64,000 nt of DNA from Saccharothrix tamanrassetensis (lineage in GTDB: Bacteria; Actinomycetota; Actinomycetes; Mycobacteriales; Pseudonocardiaceae): contig NZ_JACHJN010000004.1 in the NCBI RefSeq assembly GCF_014203665.1, forward strand, positions 655,207 to 719,206. The letters run 5' to 3'. Below the pieces are notes generated by a model. That model was not told the DNA's origin and searched no databases. It saw only the letters and a list, made by a program, of their open reading frames with translations. Below, piece after piece: positions 44,227 through 53,462 of this stretch. The translations under genes were made by a program, and so were the position numbers. The first letter of the stretch is position 1, and every line of letters starts with the position of its first letter.

Positions 44227-45942
44227 GTGCTCCGTCCGCTCGTCGCCGCAGCCGTGGTCGCGGCGTCCTTCGCCGTGCCGACCGCCACCGCGCAGGAGCA
44301 GCCGCCCCCGCCGCAACCCGCGGTCACCGCGCTGGTGCGGGGCATGTCGCTGGAGCACAAGGTGGCCCAGCTGTTCGTGACCCACCTCAACGGCCAGGCC
44401 GCCGACGAGGTGCACCCCGGCAACCAGCGCGACTTCGGCGTCGGCACGCCGGCCGAGGTGGTCGCCAAGTACCAGCCCGGCGGTGTCATCTACTTCAACA
44501 ACTCCAGCCGCGACAACATCGACACCCCGCGCCAGATCGCCGCCCTGTCCAACGGCCTCCAGCGCGCCGGCCGCATCCCGCTGGCCGTCTCCACCGACCA
44601 GGAGATGGGCCTGGTGACCCGGATCGGCGCGCCCGCCACCCAGTTCCCCGGCAACATGGCGCTCGGCGCGAGCCGCCGCACGCAGGACGCCGAGCAGGCC
44701 GCCGCCATCACCGCGCGCGAGCTGCGGGCCATGGGCATCAACCAGAACTTCGCCCCGGACGCGGACGTGAACTCCAACCCGGCCAACCCGGTGATCGGGG
44801 TCCGCTCCTACTCCGGCGACCCGAACCTGGCGGCCGAGATGACCGCCGCCCAGGTGCGCGGCTACCAGCAGCGCTTCCTGTCCCCCACCGCCGTCTCGGC
44901 CGCCGCCAAGCACTTCCCCGGCCACGGCGACACGGACGAGGACAGCCACACCACGCTGCCGCGCGTCGACCGGACCGTGGAGCAGTGGCGCGAACTCGAC
45001 GCGCCGCCGTTCCGGGCCGCGATCGCCGCCGGCGTCGACTCGATCATGACCGCGCACATCCGGGTGCCGCGGATCGACCCGTCCGGCGAGCCCGCGACGC
45101 TGTCCAAGCCCGCTCTGGACCTGCTGCGCCGGGAACTGGGCTACGACGGCGTGGTGATCACCGACTCGCTGGCCATGGCGGGCGTGCGGCAGCTGCACTC
45201 GGACGCCGAAATCCCCGTGCTGGCGCTGAAGGCGGGCGTCGACCAGTTGTTGATGCCGGTGGACCTGGGCCTGGCGATCGACAGCGTGGTGGCCGCCGTG
45301 CGCAGCGGTGAGCTGACCGAGCAGCGCATCGACCAGAGCGTGCTGCGGGTGCTCCGGATGAAGTTCCTGCGCGGCATGTTGACCAGTCCGTACGTGGACG
45401 AGGACAAGGTCGACTCCAGCGTCGGGGCACCGGAGAACGTCGCCGCCGCCAAGGCGATCACCGACCACACGGTCACCGCCGTGCGCAACGAAGCCCTGCC
45501 CCTGCCGACGAAGCCGACGGCGGCACTGGTCACCGGTTGGGGTGAGACGTCCACGCGCGCGCTCGCCGAAGCACTCGGCGGCACCGCCCTGCCCACCGGC
45601 AGTACACCCACCGAGGCGCAGATCGCCGCCGCCGTCCAAGGGGCCGGGTCCGCCGACGTCGTGGTCGTGCTGACCAACGGCCTGTCCGCGCAGCCCGCCC
45701 AGCAGACGTTGCTGACGAGGCTGCTGGCCACCGGGAAACCGGTGATCGCGGTGGCGGTGCAGAACCCTTACGACGTGGCGCACACAGCCGCGCCGAACTG
45801 GTTGGCGACCTACTCCCACGGCGTCGGCTCGATGGAGTCGGTGGCGAAGGTGATCACCGGCGAGGTCAAGCCCAACGGCAAGCTGCCGGTCGCGGTGCCC
45901 GGTCCGACGCCGTACCCGTTCGGCCACGGCGTGAGCTGGTGA
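44227..45942 (+). CDS. nagZ: Exported beta-N-acetylhexosaminidase, glycoside hydrolase family 3
   Basis: Removes N-acetylglucosamine from peptidoglycan fragments. The 571 residues start with a signal peptide (cut near ATAQ-EQPP, about residue 21). The GH3 barrel has FSTDQEMG-like STDQEMGLVTRIG, the signature KHFPGHGDTDEDSHTTLP with the catalytic histidine-aspartate dyad, and VVITDSLAMAGVRQL. A C-terminal domain with PYDVAHTAAPNWLATYSHG is present. GGGGAGG stands before the GTG. It starts a five-gene operon; namZ overlaps its stop (GTGA). Confidence 0.92.
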   Translation: MLRPLVAAAVVAASFAVPTATAQEQPPPPQPAVTALVRGMSLEHKVAQLFVTHLNGQAADEVHPGNQRDFGVGTPAEVVAKYQPGGVIYFNNSSRDNIDTPRQIAALSNGLQRAGRIPLAVSTDQEMGLVTRIGAPATQFPGNMALGASRRTQDAEQAAAITARELRAMGINQNFAPDADVNSNPANPVIGVRSYSGDPNLAAEMTAAQVRGYQQRFLSPTAVSAAAKHFPGHGDTDEDSHTTLPRVDRTVEQWRELDAPPFRAAIAAGVDSIMTAHIRVPRIDPSGEPATLSKPALDLLRRELGYDGVVITDSLAMAGVRQLHSDAEIPVLALKAGVDQLLMPVDLGLAIDSVVAAVRSGELTEQRIDQSVLRVLRMKFLRGMLTSPYVDEDKVDSSVGAPENVAAAKAITDHTVTAVRNEALPLPTKPTAALVTGWGETSTRALAEALGGTALPTGSTPTEAQIAAAVQGAGSADVVVVLTNGLSAQPAQQTLLTRLLATGKPVIAVAVQNPYDVAHTAAPNWLATYSHGVGSMESVAKVITGEVKPNGKLPVAVPGPTPYPFGHGVSW

Positions 45943-47225
45943 CCGGCGTGGGCAGCGGTGCGGACAGTGGTGCGGGCAGAAGAGGTGCGGACAGCGGTGG
46001 GGTGAAGCGCAGGCACCTGCTCGTCGGCACGGCGCTCGCCGTGCCGGCTTTCGCGGTCACGCCGGCCCGGGCAGACCGGCGGCTCGCCACCGGAGCGGAG
46101 ATCGCGGCGGCGGACGGGTGGCGGGTGCTCGACGGCCGGAAGGTCGGCGTGGTCACCAACCCGACCGGTGTGCTGCGGGACCACACGCACGTCGTGGACT
46201 CGATGGTGGCGGCCGGTCGTGCGCCGAGAGCCGCGTTCGGGCCCGAGCACGGTTTTCGCGGCACGGCTCAGGCGGGCGGTTCGGAGGGCGACTACCTGGA
46301 CCCGCGCACGGGTGTCCCGGTGTACGACGCGTACGGAGCGAACGCCGCGAAGCTCGCGGGCATGTTCACCAAGGCGGGCGTCGACACGGTCGTGTTCGAC
46401 ATCGCCGACGTGGGCGCGCGGTTCTACACCTACATCTGGACCATGTACACCGCGATGCAGGCCGCCGCCGCGACCGGCGCGGAGTTCCTGGTGCTGGACC
46501 GGCCGAACCCGGTCGGTGGCAGCGCGAAAGGCCCGCAGCTCGACCCGGCCCATGCGACCGGCGTGGGGCGCAAGCCGATCGTGCAGCAGCACGGCCTGAC
46601 CGTCGGCGAGCTGGCGGCGCTGTTCAACGGCGAGTTCCTGCCGCAGGACGGCGGGCGGGTCGTGCTGCGCACGGTGTGGGCGAACGGGTGGCGGCGCGGT
46701 GACCTGGACACGGGATTGCCCTGGGTGCCCCCGAGCCCGAACATGCCGACCCGGGACACCGCGCTGGTGTACCCGGGCACGTGCCTGTTCGAGGGGACGG
46801 TGCTCTCCGAGGGGCGGGGCACCACTCGACCGTTCGAGACGGTGGGCGCGCCGGGCATCGACTGGCGGTGGGCGGAGGACCTGAACGCGCTGCGCCTGCC
46901 GGGAGTGCGGTTCCGGGAGGCCCACTTCACGCCGACGTTCGGCAAGTTCGCCGGTCAAGCCTGCGGTGGAGTCGCCCTGTATGTCACCCGACCCGGTGAA
47001 TTCGACGCGATCCGGGCGGCGGTCGCGATGATCGTGACGGTTCGGGCCCGCTACCCGCGGGTGTTCGGGTGGCGGCCGGACTCCTGGATCGACAAGCTCA
47101 CCGGCTCGGACCGGTTGCGCCGCATGGTCGACGCGGGCGCGCGGACCGACGAGGTGGTCGCCGCGTGGAGCCGGGAACTGTCCGACTTCGACCGCCTCCG
47201 CCGCCCGTACCTGCACTACCGGTGA
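45939..47225 (+). CDS. namZ: Exo-beta-N-acetylmuramidase NamZ (DUF1343, GH171)
   Basis: Cleaves terminal MurNAc from peptidoglycan chains. The 428 residues begin with a Tat-like signal (RRHLLVGTALAVPAFAVTPARA). The family stretches GRKVGVVTNPTGVLRDHTHVVD, FGPEHGFRGTAQAG, DPRTGVPVYDAYG, DTVVFDIADVGARFYTYIWTM and VLDRPNPVGG are all there. The start GTG 45939 overlaps the nagZ stop; an in-frame GTG at 46002 would give a cleaner signal peptide. In Bacillus the same enzyme works beside NagZ and AmiE. Confidence 0.92.
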   Translation: MTGVGSGADSGAGRRGADSGGVKRRHLLVGTALAVPAFAVTPARADRRLATGAEIAAADGWRVLDGRKVGVVTNPTGVLRDHTHVVDSMVAAGRAPRAAFGPEHGFRGTAQAGGSEGDYLDPRTGVPVYDAYGANAAKLAGMFTKAGVDTVVFDIADVGARFYTYIWTMYTAMQAAAATGAEFLVLDRPNPVGGSAKGPQLDPAHATGVGRKPIVQQHGLTVGELAALFNGEFLPQDGGRVVLRTVWANGWRRGDLDTGLPWVPPSPNMPTRDTALVYPGTCLFEGTVLSEGRGTTRPFETVGAPGIDWRWAEDLNALRLPGVRFREAHFTPTFGKFAGQACGGVALYVTRPGEFDAIRAAVAMIVTVRARYPRVFGWRPDSWIDKLTGSDRLRRMVDAGARTDEVVAAWSRELSDFDRLRRPYLHYR

Positions 47226-47235
47226 AGGAGCGACC

Positions 47236-48963
47236 GTGCGCACCTTGCTGACCGCCACCGCCCTGCTCGCCGTCGCGACCCTCGCCGCCGGCCCCGTCGT
47301 GGCCGCCCCCGCCGCCTCACCCGCCGACACCGCCGCCTCGCCCGACGCCTCGCCCCACGACACCGTGCAAGACCACCAGCGACGAGGCCGGTTCGACCTG
47401 CCTCGTCGCGGCTGGTCGAACGACGTGCTGCGATCGGGTACACCGGAGCGCGTGGGACTCGACCCCGGACCGATCGACGACGCGCTGGAGCAGGTGCGGC
47501 GCTACACCGTGCCCGACGCGTCCGGCCACCCGTTGTTCGCGGGCGCGGTCACCCTCCTGGCGCACGACGGTGTGGTCACCACCCACGCCACCGCGGGCTG
47601 GGCGCTCCGGTACGCCGATGCCGCCGGCACCGAGCTGCCCGAGGCGCGGAGAGTCCCGATGGCACCGGACACGATCTTCGACCTGGCGTCGATCTCCAAG
47701 CTGTTCACGTCGATCGTCGTCATGCGCGAGCAGGAACGCGGCAAACTCGACCTGAACGCACCGGTCGCCCGCTACCTCCCCGAGTTCGGCGTGAACGGCA
47801 AGGCCTCGATCACCGTGGAGCAGCTGCTCACCCACACCTCGGGCCTGGAACCGTGGCTGCCGCTCTGGTCGGACTACCCGGACATCCCCAGCCGGATCAA
47901 GGCCGTGATGGACGTGACCCCGAAGAGCGCGCCGGGCACCGCGTACGTCTACTCCGACCTCAACCTGATCACGCTCGGCGTGCTGACCCAGCGGATCACC
48001 GGCAAGCCGCTGGACGTCCTGGTCCGGGAAGGCATCACCGAACCCCTCGGCCTGCGCGACACCGGTTACAACCCGCCCAGGGCCAAGCTCGACCGGATCG
48101 CCGCCACCGAGTTCCAGGGCGCGCGCGGCATGGTCCGGGGCGAGGTGCACGACGAGAACGCCTGGTCGCTGGGCGGCGTCGCGGGCCACGCCGGGGTGTT
48201 CTCGACCGCCGGTGACCTCGCCGTGCTCGGCCAGGCCATCCTCAACGGCGGCAGCCACCGCCACCGGCGCATCCTCGAACCGGAGACGGTCGAGCTGATG
48301 ATGACCGACTTCAACCAGGAGTTCCCCGGCAACTCGCACGGCCTGGGCTTCGAACTCGACCAGCGCTGGTACATGGGTGCGCTGACCTCGCCGAGGACGG
48401 CCGGTCACACCGGCTACACCGGCACGACGCTGGTCGTCGACCCGCTGTCCGCGTCGATCGCCGTCCTGCTGACCAACCGCGTCCACCCGAGCCGCGACTG
48501 GGGCTCGATCAACCCCGCCCGCCGGGCCGTCGCGAACGGTCTGGCGCAGGCGTTGGGGGTGCAGCCGCGGCGCGGGCCGACCGCGTGGACGCCGACCGCC
48601 GGTGGCGGCACGCTCACCACCAAGGCATTGGCGCAGCGGTCCGAGCGCCATCGCGTCGAGTTCAGTGTCTTCGTCGATTTGGATCCAGGCGACCGGGTGG
48701 TCCTCCAAGCCGGTGACGGCGGGGACGTCTGGCGAGACCTGAGGACGCTGTCGGAATACGGCGAACGGCGTTGGGAGCGCGTCGAACTCGTCACCGAGGC
48801 CGCGGTCCACTACCGCTGGCTCTACATACGGGGCAGCGGGTACGGCGGCCGTGGCGTGTACGTCGACGCGGTGCGGGTCTCGGATGCGCGCGGCGTGCTG
48901 GTCGACGCGGAACGCGATCCGGCGTCATTGCGTGCCGAAGGGTGGCGTTCGGTCAGCCGGTAG
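47236..48963 (+). CDS. Exported serine hydrolase, AmiE/YbbE-like (beta-lactamase fold) with C-terminal beta domain
   Basis: The 575 residues have a signal peptide (to about residue 24) and a beta-lactamase-fold domain (about 60-440) with SISK (SxxK), YSD in AYVYSDLNL and HTG in GHTGYTGT. About 100 residues (about 470-575) of a jelly-roll-like domain follow. By context it matches the Bacillus AmiE, which removes peptide from MurNAc, but family-wide functions vary (esterase, D-peptidase). AAGGAG precedes the GTG; the gap to namZ is ten bases. The C-terminal domain is absent from the short Bacillus form and may bind wall or carbohydrate. Confidence 0.85.
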   Translation: MRTLLTATALLAVATLAAGPVVAAPAASPADTAASPDASPHDTVQDHQRRGRFDLPRRGWSNDVLRSGTPERVGLDPGPIDDALEQVRRYTVPDASGHPLFAGAVTLLAHDGVVTTHATAGWALRYADAAGTELPEARRVPMAPDTIFDLASISKLFTSIVVMREQERGKLDLNAPVARYLPEFGVNGKASITVEQLLTHTSGLEPWLPLWSDYPDIPSRIKAVMDVTPKSAPGTAYVYSDLNLITLGVLTQRITGKPLDVLVREGITEPLGLRDTGYNPPRAKLDRIAATEFQGARGMVRGEVHDENAWSLGGVAGHAGVFSTAGDLAVLGQAILNGGSHRHRRILEPETVELMMTDFNQEFPGNSHGLGFELDQRWYMGALTSPRTAGHTGYTGTTLVVDPLSASIAVLLTNRVHPSRDWGSINPARRAVANGLAQALGVQPRRGPTAWTPTAGGGTLTTKALAQRSERHRVEFSVFVDLDPGDRVVLQAGDGGDVWRDLRTLSEYGERRWERVELVTEAAVHYRWLYIRGSGYGGRGVYVDAVRVSDARGVLVDAERDPASLRAEGWRSVSR

Positions 48964-49061
48964 TGAGCTTTTGGCCGAATACGTAAGGCCACCGGATGGG
49001 ATTCGACCACGAATGAGGTGAGTTCCGCACGCCATGCGTTGATTTCCGGTTGGACGGTTAG

Positions 49062-49067
49062 TAAGTT
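49062..49067 (+). promoter_or_regulatory. -10 box of murR-murQ
   Basis: TAAGTT ends six bases before the GTG at 49074, with no ribosome site between, so murR-murQ may start as its own leaderless transcript, in addition to readthrough from the hydrolase genes 110 bases upstream. Confidence 0.45.
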
Positions 49068-49073
49068 TCCCAC

Positions 49074-49988
49074 GTGTCCACCGAGAACCCCGACGCGAGT
49101 CCGCTCGTCAAGATCCGCTCGCTGCTGCCCGGCCTCGCGCGAGCGGAGCAGCGGGTCGCCAAGGTCGTGCTGGACAACCCGGCGACCGTCGCGCACCGCA
49201 GCATCACGGAGGTCGCCGAGGCCGCCGGCACCAGCGAGACGACGGTGACCCGGTTCTGCAAGGCCATCGGCGTCGGCGGGTACCCGGAGCTGCGCATCGC
49301 GCTGGCCGCCGACACCGCCCGCACGGCCGCCCGCACCGACCGGGACCTCGGCGGCGACATCGGCCCGGCCGACGACCTGCGCCAGGTGGTCGGCAAGGTC
49401 GCGTTCGCGGACGCCCGCGCGGTGGAGGAGACCGCCGAGCAGCTCAACGTCGAGACGCTCCAACAGGTCGTCGAGGCGGTCGCGGGCGCGGGACGGGTGG
49501 ACGTCTACGGCTTCGGTGCGAGCGCGTTCGTGGCGTTCGACCTCCAGCAGAAACTTCACCGCATCGGGCGAACCTGCTTCGCCTGGAACGACACCCACAT
49601 CGCGCTCACCTCGGCCGCCGTGCTCACCGACGCCGACGTGGCCGTGGGCATCTCGCACACCGGGTCCACCTCCGAGACGGTGGAGGCCCTGCGGGTGGCC
49701 AAGGACCACGGCGCGACCACGGTGGCGCTGACGAACTTCCCGCGCTCGCCGATCAGCGAGGTCGCCGACCACGTGCTGACCACCGCCGCCCGCGAGACCA
49801 CGTTCCGCTCGGGCGCGATGGCCAGCCGGATCGCGCAGCTCACCGTCATCGACTGCCTGTTCATCGGGGTCGCCCAGCGGCACGTGGAGAGCGCCAAGAC
49901 CGCGCTCGAAGCGACCTACGACGCGGTGTCCGGCCACCGCCTCGGCGCCCGGCCGGACGGCAGGCGCCGGCGGGAGACCGGTAAATGA
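49074..49988 (+). CDS. murR: RpiR/MurR family transcriptional regulator
   Basis: The 304 residues have an N-terminal RpiR helix-turn-helix (SITEVAEAAGTSETTVTRFCKAIGVGGYPELR) and a C-terminal SIS sugar-phosphate domain (about 125-270; VDVYGFGASAFVAFDLQQKL, GISHTGSTSETVEAL). It overlaps murQ by ATGA and lies behind the peptidoglycan hydrolase genes, so it most likely senses MurNAc-6-phosphate and controls murQ and perhaps the whole operon. Name by analogy. Confidence 0.88.
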   Translation: MSTENPDASPLVKIRSLLPGLARAEQRVAKVVLDNPATVAHRSITEVAEAAGTSETTVTRFCKAIGVGGYPELRIALAADTARTAARTDRDLGGDIGPADDLRQVVGKVAFADARAVEETAEQLNVETLQQVVEAVAGAGRVDVYGFGASAFVAFDLQQKLHRIGRTCFAWNDTHIALTSAAVLTDADVAVGISHTGSTSETVEALRVAKDHGATTVALTNFPRSPISEVADHVLTTAARETTFRSGAMASRIAQLTVIDCLFIGVAQRHVESAKTALEATYDAVSGHRLGARPDGRRRRETGK

Positions 49989-50917
49989 CGCCGCCCCGGC
50001 ACGATGTCGCGGTCCGGGTGGAGTCGCCCACGGAGTCCCGCAACCCCCGCACCGAGGACATCGACCGGCTGTCCACGTTGGACGTGCTGCGGCTGATCAA
50101 CACCGAGGACCAGCAGGTGCCGGACGCCGTCGCGGCCGTGCTGCCGGAGCTGACGCGGGCCGTCGACCTGGCGGTGGGCGCGCTGCACGCGGGGCACCGG
50201 GTGCACTACGTGGGCGCGGGCACGTCCGGCCGGCTGGCCACGCTGGACGCCGCCGAACTGGTGCCGACGTTCAACGCCCCGCCGGACTGGTTCGTGGCCC
50301 ATCACGCGGGCGGGTCGGAAGCCCTGGTCAAGGCGGTCGAAGACGTCGAGGACGAGGCCTCCGGCGGTGCCGCGCAGATCCGCCGGCACGCGGTGGCGGG
50401 CGACGTCGTGCTCGGCCTGACCGCCTCGGGCCGCACGCCGTTCGTGGTCGCCGCGCTGGAGGAGGCCCGCTCGATGGGCGCGCGCACCGTCCTGGTGTCG
50501 AACAACCCGACCGCTCCCCCGGTGGACGTGGACGTGCTGATCGCGGTCGACACCGGCCCGGAGGCGATCGCCGGCTCGACCCGGATGAAGGCGGGCACGT
50601 CCCAGAAGCTGGTGCTCACGTCGTTCTCGACGGCCGTGATGGTCCGCCTGGGCCGCACCTACTCGAACCTGATGGTGTCCATGCGCGCCACCAACGCCAA
50701 GCTGCGCGGCCGCACGGTCCGCATCCTGCGCGAGGCGACCGGCCTGGCCGAGGACGAGTGCACGACCGCGCTCGCCGACGCGGGTGGTGAGCTGAAAGTC
50801 GCACTGGTGCACCTGCTGGCCGGTGTGCCGGCCCAGCGCGCCGCCGAGGCGCTGGACGCGACCGGGGGCCACGTCCGGCACGCGCTCACCCTGCTAGCAC
50901 CGGGCGCCACGGGATAG
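49985..50917 (+). CDS. murQ: N-acetylmuramic acid 6-phosphate etherase
   Basis: Removes the lactyl ether from MurNAc-6P giving GlcNAc-6P and D-lactate. The 310 residues carry the family stretches TESRNPRTEDIDRLSTLDVL, YVGAGTSGRLATLDAAELVPTF, GLTASGRTPFVVAAL and AGSTRMKAGTSQKLVLTSFSTA. ATG 49985 overlaps murR. Its 3' end overlaps the convergent lrp gene by 32 bases. The kinase or PTS that should make MurNAc-6P is not in this window. Confidence 0.95.
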   Translation: MTPPRHDVAVRVESPTESRNPRTEDIDRLSTLDVLRLINTEDQQVPDAVAAVLPELTRAVDLAVGALHAGHRVHYVGAGTSGRLATLDAAELVPTFNAPPDWFVAHHAGGSEALVKAVEDVEDEASGGAAQIRRHAVAGDVVLGLTASGRTPFVVAALEEARSMGARTVLVSNNPTAPPVDVDVLIAVDTGPEAIAGSTRMKAGTSQKLVLTSFSTAVMVRLGRTYSNLMVSMRATNAKLRGRTVRILREATGLAEDECTTALADAGGELKVALVHLLAGVPAQRAAEALDATGGHVRHALTLLAPGATG

Positions 50918-51335
50918 GCGTCGACAGCACCATCGCCGACGACGTCTCCCCGTACCCGCCGAGCCGCACCAGCAGCCGCTCCAGCTCGGTGATGGAGCTG
51001 GTCACGACCTTGACCACGGAACAGATGTCCCCGGTCAGCCGCACCACCTCGACCACCTCCGGGCAGTCGTCGAGCAGCTCCGGGTGCACGGTGATGCACC
51101 GGGGCCCGTAGCACTTCATCCGCACGAGGGCGACCACGGACCGCCCCACGGCCGTCGGGTCCACGGTCGCCCGGTACCCGGTGATCACCCCGGCGTTCTC
51201 CAGCCGCCGCACCCGCTGCGCCACGGTCGGCGGCGACACGTGAACGCGCCGCGCCAGCTCGTTGTAGGACAGCCGCGCGTCCTCCTGCAACGCCTCCAGC
51301 AGGGCCCAGTCCACGCCGTCCAGCTCTACGCTCAC
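50886..51335 (-). CDS. Lrp/AsnC family regulator, divergent from kynA
   Basis: The 149 residues have the AsnC-type helix-turn-helix (LLEALQEDARLSYNELARRVHVSPPTVAQRVRRLE) and a RAM ligand-binding domain. Its place opposite kynA suggests it controls tryptophan breakdown and responds to kynurenine or tryptophan, as Lrp-type KynR does in proteobacteria. GTG at 51335 is seven bases after a TAGCTT box (51343-51348 on the minus strand), so it is probably leaderless. Confidence 0.9.
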   Translation of the reverse strand: MSVELDGVDWALLEALQEDARLSYNELARRVHVSPPTVAQRVRRLENAGVITGYRATVDPTAVGRSVVALVRMKCYGPRCITVHPELLDDCPEVVEVVRLTGDICSVVKVVTSSITELERLLVRLGGYGETSSAMVLSTPIPWRPVLAG

Positions 51336-51441
51336 GAACACAAAGCTATCCGCCGCAACGATTTGCAACCACAAGAAGTTCCACGCCGAACACCGCGCGA
51401 CGCCCATTCAGATCACCGGAACCCACAGCCATGATGAAGTC

Positions 51442-52257
51442 ATGGAATGTCCGGTCGCACCCAAGTTGGACTTCGGCGGCACGACGCCCTACGAGGACTA
51501 CGTGCACGCTTCCGTGCTGCATTCGTTGCAGCAGCAGTGGTCCCAGGACCCGCGCGAGATGTCGTTCCTGGTGATCACCCAGATCATGGAGCTGTACTTC
51601 GGCTTGCTCTGCTTCGAGTGGCGGCAGGCCCAGCGGGAGCTCCGCGTGGACGACCTGCGCGCCGCCGTCCGCACGCTCAAGCGCAGCGACCTGCACATGC
51701 AGGCGTTGAACGCGGCGTGGCGGCCGATCGCCCGGATGACGCCGGCCGAGTTCAACTCGTTCCGCGACGCCCTGGGCGAGGGCTCCGGCTTCCAGTCCGG
51801 CCGGTACCGCGAGGTGGAGTTCCTGCTCGGCGAGAAGTCCCGCTCGATGCTGGTCCCGCACCGCGCCGTGCCCAGCCAGCACGACGCCCTGGAAGCCCTC
51901 CTGCGGGAGCCGAGCCTCTACGACGACGTGCTCGCCGCTCTGCACCGCCACGGCCTGCCGATCCCGGCCGAGGTGCTGGAGCGCGACGTCGCCGAACCGT
52001 ACGAGCCCAGCGAGCAGGTCGAGCGGGTGTGGGCGGACATCTACCGGGAAGGCTCCCGTGACCTGCTGGAACTGGGTGAGGCGCTGACCGACATCGCCGA
52101 GGAGTTCGCCCGCTGGCGCTACGACCACCTGCTCGCGACCCGCCGTTCGATGGGCGCGAAGGTCGGCACCGGCGGTTCGGCGGGGGTCGCGTGGCTGGAG
52201 AAGCGCACCCGGCGCTCGGTCTTCCCGGAGCTGTGGACCGCGAGGAGCTACGTGTGA
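51442..52257 (+). CDS. kynA: Tryptophan 2,3-dioxygenase
   Basis: Heme enzyme that opens the tryptophan ring to N-formylkynurenine. The 271 residues carry the family stretches YEDYVHASVLHSLQQQW, MSFLVITQIMELYFGLLCFEW and GSGFQSGRYREVEFLLGEK. The YRxxE-like active-site region and WRYDHLLATRRSMGAKVGTGGSAGVAWL at the C-terminal substrate loop are present. It is overlapped by kynU (GTGA). The formamidase step (KynB) is missing from this cluster. Confidence 0.95.
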   Translation: MECPVAPKLDFGGTTPYEDYVHASVLHSLQQQWSQDPREMSFLVITQIMELYFGLLCFEWRQAQRELRVDDLRAAVRTLKRSDLHMQALNAAWRPIARMTPAEFNSFRDALGEGSGFQSGRYREVEFLLGEKSRSMLVPHRAVPSQHDALEALLREPSLYDDVLAALHRHGLPIPAEVLERDVAEPYEPSEQVERVWADIYREGSRDLLELGEALTDIAEEFARWRYDHLLATRRSMGAKVGTGGSAGVAWLEKRTRRSVFPELWTARSYV

Positions 52258-53462
52258 ACCCGAACGTCAGCACAACCATCGGCACGGACTCGGGCACAGG
52301 CGTGAGCCCAGAGGTGAGCACAGAGGTGGGCACAGGGGCGCGCACGGACCCGTTGGCGCACATCCGCGATCTGTTCGACCTGGACGACGACGTCGTCTAC
52401 CTGGACGGCAACTCGTTGGGCGCACCGCCGAAGAACGTGGCCGCACGCGTCCAGGAGGTCGTCTCACGGCAGTGGGGCAGGCGGCTGATCCGCAGCTGGT
52501 CGGAAGGCTGGTGGGAGGCGCCGCAACGGGTCGGCGACCGGATCGGGAAGCTGGTCGGCGCGGCGCCGGGCCAGGTCGTGGTGGCCGACTCGACCAGCGT
52601 GAACCTGTTCAAGGCCCTGATGGCGGCGGTCCACGGCACCGACCGCGCGGAGATCGTGGTGGACGCCGGCACGTTCCCCACCGACGGCTACATCGCCCGG
52701 TCGGTGGCCGAGTTGTCCGGACTCACGCTGCGCCCGGCCGACCCGGACGACCTGGCCCTGAGCGACACGACGGCCGTCGTGCTGCTCAACCACGTCGACT
52801 ACCGGACCGGCCGGCTGCTGGACATGGCGAAGCTGACCGAGCAGGTGCACGCGGTGGGCGCGAAGGTCGTCTGGGACCTCTGCCACAGCGTCGGCGTCCT
52901 GCCGATCGAGCTGGACGCGCTGAACGTGAACCTCGCCGTGGGCTGCACCTACAAGTTCCTCAACGGCGGCCCCGGCTCCCCCGCGTTCCTCTACGTCCCG
53001 ACCGAGGCCCAACCCGGGTTCCACCAGCCGCTGACCGGCTGGACGGGCCACCGGTCCCCGTTCGCGATGAGCCCCGACTACACGCCCGACCCCGGCGTCT
53101 CACGGGCCCGCGTCGGCACGCCGGACATCATCTCCATGCTGGCCCTGGACGCGGCGCTGGACGTGTGGGACCGGGTGGACCTGGAGGACGTCCGCGCCAA
53201 GGGCCTGGCCCTCACCGCGCACTTCCGCGACCTGGTGGAAGACCTGCCCGGCATCGAGGTGATCACGCCGGACGGCGAGTGGCGCGGCCACCAGGTGTCG
53301 CTGCGCCACCCGGACGCGGCCACGCTGATGCGGCGGTTGGTCGAACGGCAGGTCATCGGCGACCACCGCCCGCCGGACGTGCTCAGGTTCGGCTTCGCGC
53401 CGCTCTACAACACGTTCGAGGACGCGGAACGCGCCGCCACGGCGTTGGGGGAACTGCTCTAG
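52254..53462 (+). CDS. kynU: Kynureninase
   Basis: PLP enzyme cutting kynurenine to anthranilate and alanine. The 402 residues contain DGNSLGAPPKNVAARVQEV, the PLP lysine in VGCTYKFLNGGPGSPAFLYV, DLCHSVGVLPIEL and RVGTPDIISMLALDAALD. The N-terminal 35 residues are an unusual Thr/Gly/Ser/Val run made from GTDSGTG-, EVSTEVGTG-type repeats not seen in relatives; a later GTG could be the true start. It ends in a CTAG shared with the stop of the convergent Fic-like gene. With no anthranilate synthase genes nearby, catabolic or precursor use is open. Confidence 0.94.
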   Translation: MNPNVSTTIGTDSGTGVSPEVSTEVGTGARTDPLAHIRDLFDLDDDVVYLDGNSLGAPPKNVAARVQEVVSRQWGRRLIRSWSEGWWEAPQRVGDRIGKLVGAAPGQVVVADSTSVNLFKALMAAVHGTDRAEIVVDAGTFPTDGYIARSVAELSGLTLRPADPDDLALSDTTAVVLLNHVDYRTGRLLDMAKLTEQVHAVGAKVVWDLCHSVGVLPIELDALNVNLAVGCTYKFLNGGPGSPAFLYVPTEAQPGFHQPLTGWTGHRSPFAMSPDYTPDPGVSRARVGTPDIISMLALDAALDVWDRVDLEDVRAKGLALTAHFRDLVEDLPGIEVITPDGEWRGHQVSLRHPDAATLMRRLVERQVIGDHRPPDVLRFGFAPLYNTFEDAERAATALGELL

